A stretch of DNA of 7,312 bases from Thermodesulfobacteriota bacterium (GTDB lineage Bacteria; Desulfobacterota; DSM-4660; Desulfatiglandales; HGW-15), in the NCBI GenBank assembly GCA_025454125.1, contig JALOPA010000145.1, positions 1 to 7,312 on the forward strand, read 5' to 3'. The position numbers were made by a program, and so were the translations under genes. The notes under the pieces were generated by a model. It had not been told where the DNA came from and made no database searches. It saw only the letters and a program-made list of their open reading frames with translations. Of the stretch, positions 5,124 through 7,312 are shown in pieces; the first letter of the stretch is position 1; every line of letters begins with the position of its first letter.

Positions 5124-7298
5124 ATGAAAAAAGCCCTGAAGCGGTTTTTCTCTCTCAATCCCTTGTCCCTGACCATCCTGCTGACTCTGCTCGTCCTTGT
5201 GCTTTTTTTCGTGCAGGTGGACCTTTTCGAGATCGTGGAACTCAAAACGTATGACTTCCGGTTCCTTTCGAGGGGAGTCAAATCTCCTCAACCGGACGTG
5301 GTCATGGCCGTCCTGGACGAGAAGAGCCTCAAGTCGGAGGGCCGCTGGCCTTGGCCGAGGTCCAAGATGGCCAAACTCATCGAGGCTCTTTCCCAAGACG
5401 GAGCCAAGGTGATCGCTTTCGACATCATCTTCGCCGAGCCCGACGAGAACTCCAGTATCCAGCTCATTCGCCGGATCGAACAGAAGATGAAAGACTGCCG
5501 TGTGGAGAACGAGGGACTCCAAACGTTCGTCGAAGAAAGCAAGGTCAATGCGGACAATGACCTTGCCCTGGCTGAAGCGATCAGGGGATCCAAGGCTAAA
5601 GTGGTTCTGGGGTATTTCTTTCACATGAGCCAGGAAGAGCTGGCCTACCAGCTGGAGGATAAAGACAGAGACGATCAACTGCAGCGGATCGCCGGTTCAC
5701 GATACCCCATCGTTCTTGTCGCCCGGCAGGACCGGGACGCCGATTCCTTCATCAGAGCTTACGCGCCTCAAGCCAATCTATCCCTCCTTGCAGGAAAGAC
5801 CGACGCCGCAGGATACTTCAACATGATCCCGGACAAAGACGGGGTGGTTCGCTCCATGCCCCTCGCCATTCGATGCGGCAAGGACATTTATTCCCCCCTT
5901 TCCATCCAATCGGTCTGGAATTATCTCGACAGGCCTCCTCTGATGCTCCAGGTGGCGAGCTACGGCATCGAGGGCATCCGCATGGGAAACTTGTTCATTC
6001 CCACCGATGAAACGAAAGGCACCTTCAAGGGCAAGATCGTGCTGGTGGGCGCCACGGCCATCGGGCTGTATGACATGAGGAACACGCCCTTCGCAGCGGT
6101 CTACCCGGGACTCGAAATCCACGCCACGGTCATCGACAACATCCTTGAAAAGGCCTTCATTCACAAGCCGAAGTGGGCCAGGATCTTCGACGCCATGGCC
6201 ATTGTCCTCTTCGCGCTTATTCTGGGGATCGCCATCCCCCGCCTGAACGCCATCAAAGGGGTTGTCCTGACCACCGGGCTCTTCGTGCTCTACATTTTCG
6301 TGATCCAATGGCTTTTCACTCACCAGCTCCTCTGGGTCAACATGGTTTACCCTTTGCTCGGCCTGGTCCTGATCTACACATCCCTCACCATCTACCGCTA
6401 CCTCACGGAAGAACGGGAGCGCAAAAAGATCAGAGGAGCTTTCAGCCACTATGTCTCTTCTTCCGTGGTGAACGAAGTGCTCAAGAACCCCGACAAGCTC
6501 AAACTGGGCGGGGACATAAAGGAGCTGACCGTCCTCTTCTCCGACATCCGTGGCTTTACGACCATCTCCGAGGGTCTGGGCCCGGAGCAGGTTCACCGTT
6601 TGATCAATGAATACCTCACGGCCATGACGGACATTGTGTTCAAGCACGGCGGGACCCTGGACAAGTACATGGGCGATGCCATCATGGCGATCTACGGCGC
6701 GCCCGTGGACCAGCCGGATCACCCTCGAAAGGCCTGTGACACGGCCCTGGAAATGATGCAGGTTTTAAAGGAGCTCAACGCCGGTTGGGTCAGAGAGGGG
6801 AAACCGGTGCTCGACATCGGCATCGGCATCAACACGGGGATGATGATGGTCGGGAACATGGGCTCCGAGCAACGCTTCGAGTACACGGTCCTCGGGGATG
6901 CGGTCAACCTCGGCTCGCGGCTGGAAGGAGCCAACAAGAACTACCTGACGCATATTCTCATCAGTGAGTTCACCTATGAAAAGGTCAAAGACCAGTTCTT
7001 GTGCATGGAAATGGACAGCGTGCGGGTCAAGGGCAAAACAAGACCCGTGAGGGTCTACCAGCTCGTGGGAAGGAAGGACGAGGCTGCGGCTCAGTCCGAA
7101 ACGATCCGCTATTTCCATCAAGGCCTTCAGTTTTACAAGGAGCAGAAGTGGGACAAGGCCCTGGAGGCCTTCAAGACCGTGAGCGCCATGGACAAGGGGC
7201 TCTATGCGGCCCGGCTCTACATGGAACAAATCGCCACTCTCAAATCCGCCCCACCCCCTCCCGACTGGGACGGCGCCTTCACCATGAAAGAGAAGTAA
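5124..7298 (+). CDS. CHASE2-domain membrane adenylate cyclase (class IIIb) with TPR-like tail
   Basis: This 724-residue protein is predicted to convert ATP to cAMP in the cytoplasm under control of an extracytoplasmic sensor. A basic N-terminus precedes one membrane helix (about 14-33). A CHASE2 sensor domain follows (about 36-345), with conserved features such as YDFRF, RWPWPR, AKVIAFDIIFAEPD, GYFNMIPDKDGVVRSMPL, KIVLVGATAIGLYDMRNTPF and YPGLEIHATVIDNIL. Three membrane helices come next (about 352-371, 378-399, 404-423), the standard CHASE2 topology. The class III cyclase domain spans about 460-650. The metal-binding aspartates are Asp474 (FSDIRGFT) and Asp518 (YMGDAIMAIYG). Lys514 and Thr588 (YTVLGDAVNLGSRLE) match the adenine-selecting pair of class IIIb enzymes, and Asn595 and Arg599 are the transition-state residues, so the enzyme looks active. 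Residues 659-692 resemble one TPR unit (YKEQKWDKALEAF). It has its own promoter and no partner gene in view. The signal sensed is unknown. Confidence 0.93.
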   Translation: MKKALKRFFSLNPLSLTILLTLLVLVLFFVQVDLFEIVELKTYDFRFLSRGVKSPQPDVVMAVLDEKSLKSEGRWPWPRSKMAKLIEALSQDGAKVIAFDIIFAEPDENSSIQLIRRIEQKMKDCRVENEGLQTFVEESKVNADNDLALAEAIRGSKAKVVLGYFFHMSQEELAYQLEDKDRDDQLQRIAGSRYPIVLVARQDRDADSFIRAYAPQANLSLLAGKTDAAGYFNMIPDKDGVVRSMPLAIRCGKDIYSPLSIQSVWNYLDRPPLMLQVASYGIEGIRMGNLFIPTDETKGTFKGKIVLVGATAIGLYDMRNTPFAAVYPGLEIHATVIDNILEKAFIHKPKWARIFDAMAIVLFALILGIAIPRLNAIKGVVLTTGLFVLYIFVIQWLFTHQLLWVNMVYPLLGLVLIYTSLTIYRYLTEERERKKIRGAFSHYVSSSVVNEVLKNPDKLKLGGDIKELTVLFSDIRGFTTISEGLGPEQVHRLINEYLTAMTDIVFKHGGTLDKYMGDAIMAIYGAPVDQPDHPRKACDTALEMMQVLKELNAGWVREGKPVLDIGIGINTGMMMVGNMGSEQRFEYTVLGDAVNLGSRLEGANKNYLTHILISEFTYEKVKDQFLCMEMDSVRVKGKTRPVRVYQLVGRKDEAAAQSETIRYFHQGLQFYKEQKWDKALEAFKTVSAMDKGLYAARLYMEQIATLKSAPPPPDWDGAFTMKEK

Positions 7299-7312
7299 TC
7301 TACAGCAGGCCT

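Noticed and set aside
5778..6722. Minus-strand open frame of 314 codons antisense to the cyclase gene
   Set aside because: It is a shadow of the CHASE2-cyclase reading frame, with a composition rich in Asp/His/Val/Gly and no recognisable domain or ribosome site.

Overview
This is a GC-rich bacterial chromosomal window with five genes, four of them complete. Three features suggest a Gram-negative anaerobe, most plausibly from the former Deltaproteobacteria (Desulfobacterota, perhaps near Syntrophobacterales). These are the short anaerobe-type ThiC, the CHASE2-adenylate cyclase architecture, and intergenic heptamer arrays of a kind I associate with that group. The placement is inferred from style and remembered families; no marker in the window fixes it.

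Left part (1-2626, + strand): the 3' end of yidC (membrane protein insertase), then jag (KH/R3H RNA-binding protein), then mnmE (tRNA wobble-uridine modification GTPase). This is the tail of the conserved rpmH-rnpA-yidD-yidC-jag-mnmE cluster that often lies close to the replication origin. yidC and jag are 16 nt apart. mnmE follows jag after 65 nt, and that gap is largely a tandem heptamer repeat ending 7 nt before the mnmE start codon.

Middle part (2627-4817): a convergent junction of 92 nt, almost entirely heptamer repeats in inverted arrangement, separates mnmE from a minus-strand thiamine operon, thiD then thiC. ThiC makes HMP-P from aminoimidazole ribotide, and ThiD phosphorylates HMP-P to HMP-PP, so together they form the pyrimidine branch of thiamine synthesis. 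A good sigma70-type promoter lies directly upstream of thiD with a leader of only about 20 nt. No TPP riboswitch is visible.

Right part (4818-7312): a 306-nt divergent intergenic region holds the thiD promoter, a patchwork of degenerate dispersed repeats, and a second sigma70-type promoter. The second promoter drives a 724-residue CHASE2-class IIIb adenylate cyclase with a TPR-like tail. It is a membrane receptor predicted to make cAMP in response to an unknown periplasmic signal.

I do not see a novel multi-gene system, mobile element, CRISPR array or RNA gene. The most unusual signal is the set of period-7 intergenic repeats: two arrays of different sequence, one placed against the mnmE start and the other overlapping the thiC stop codon, plus a third degenerate patch beyond thiD.
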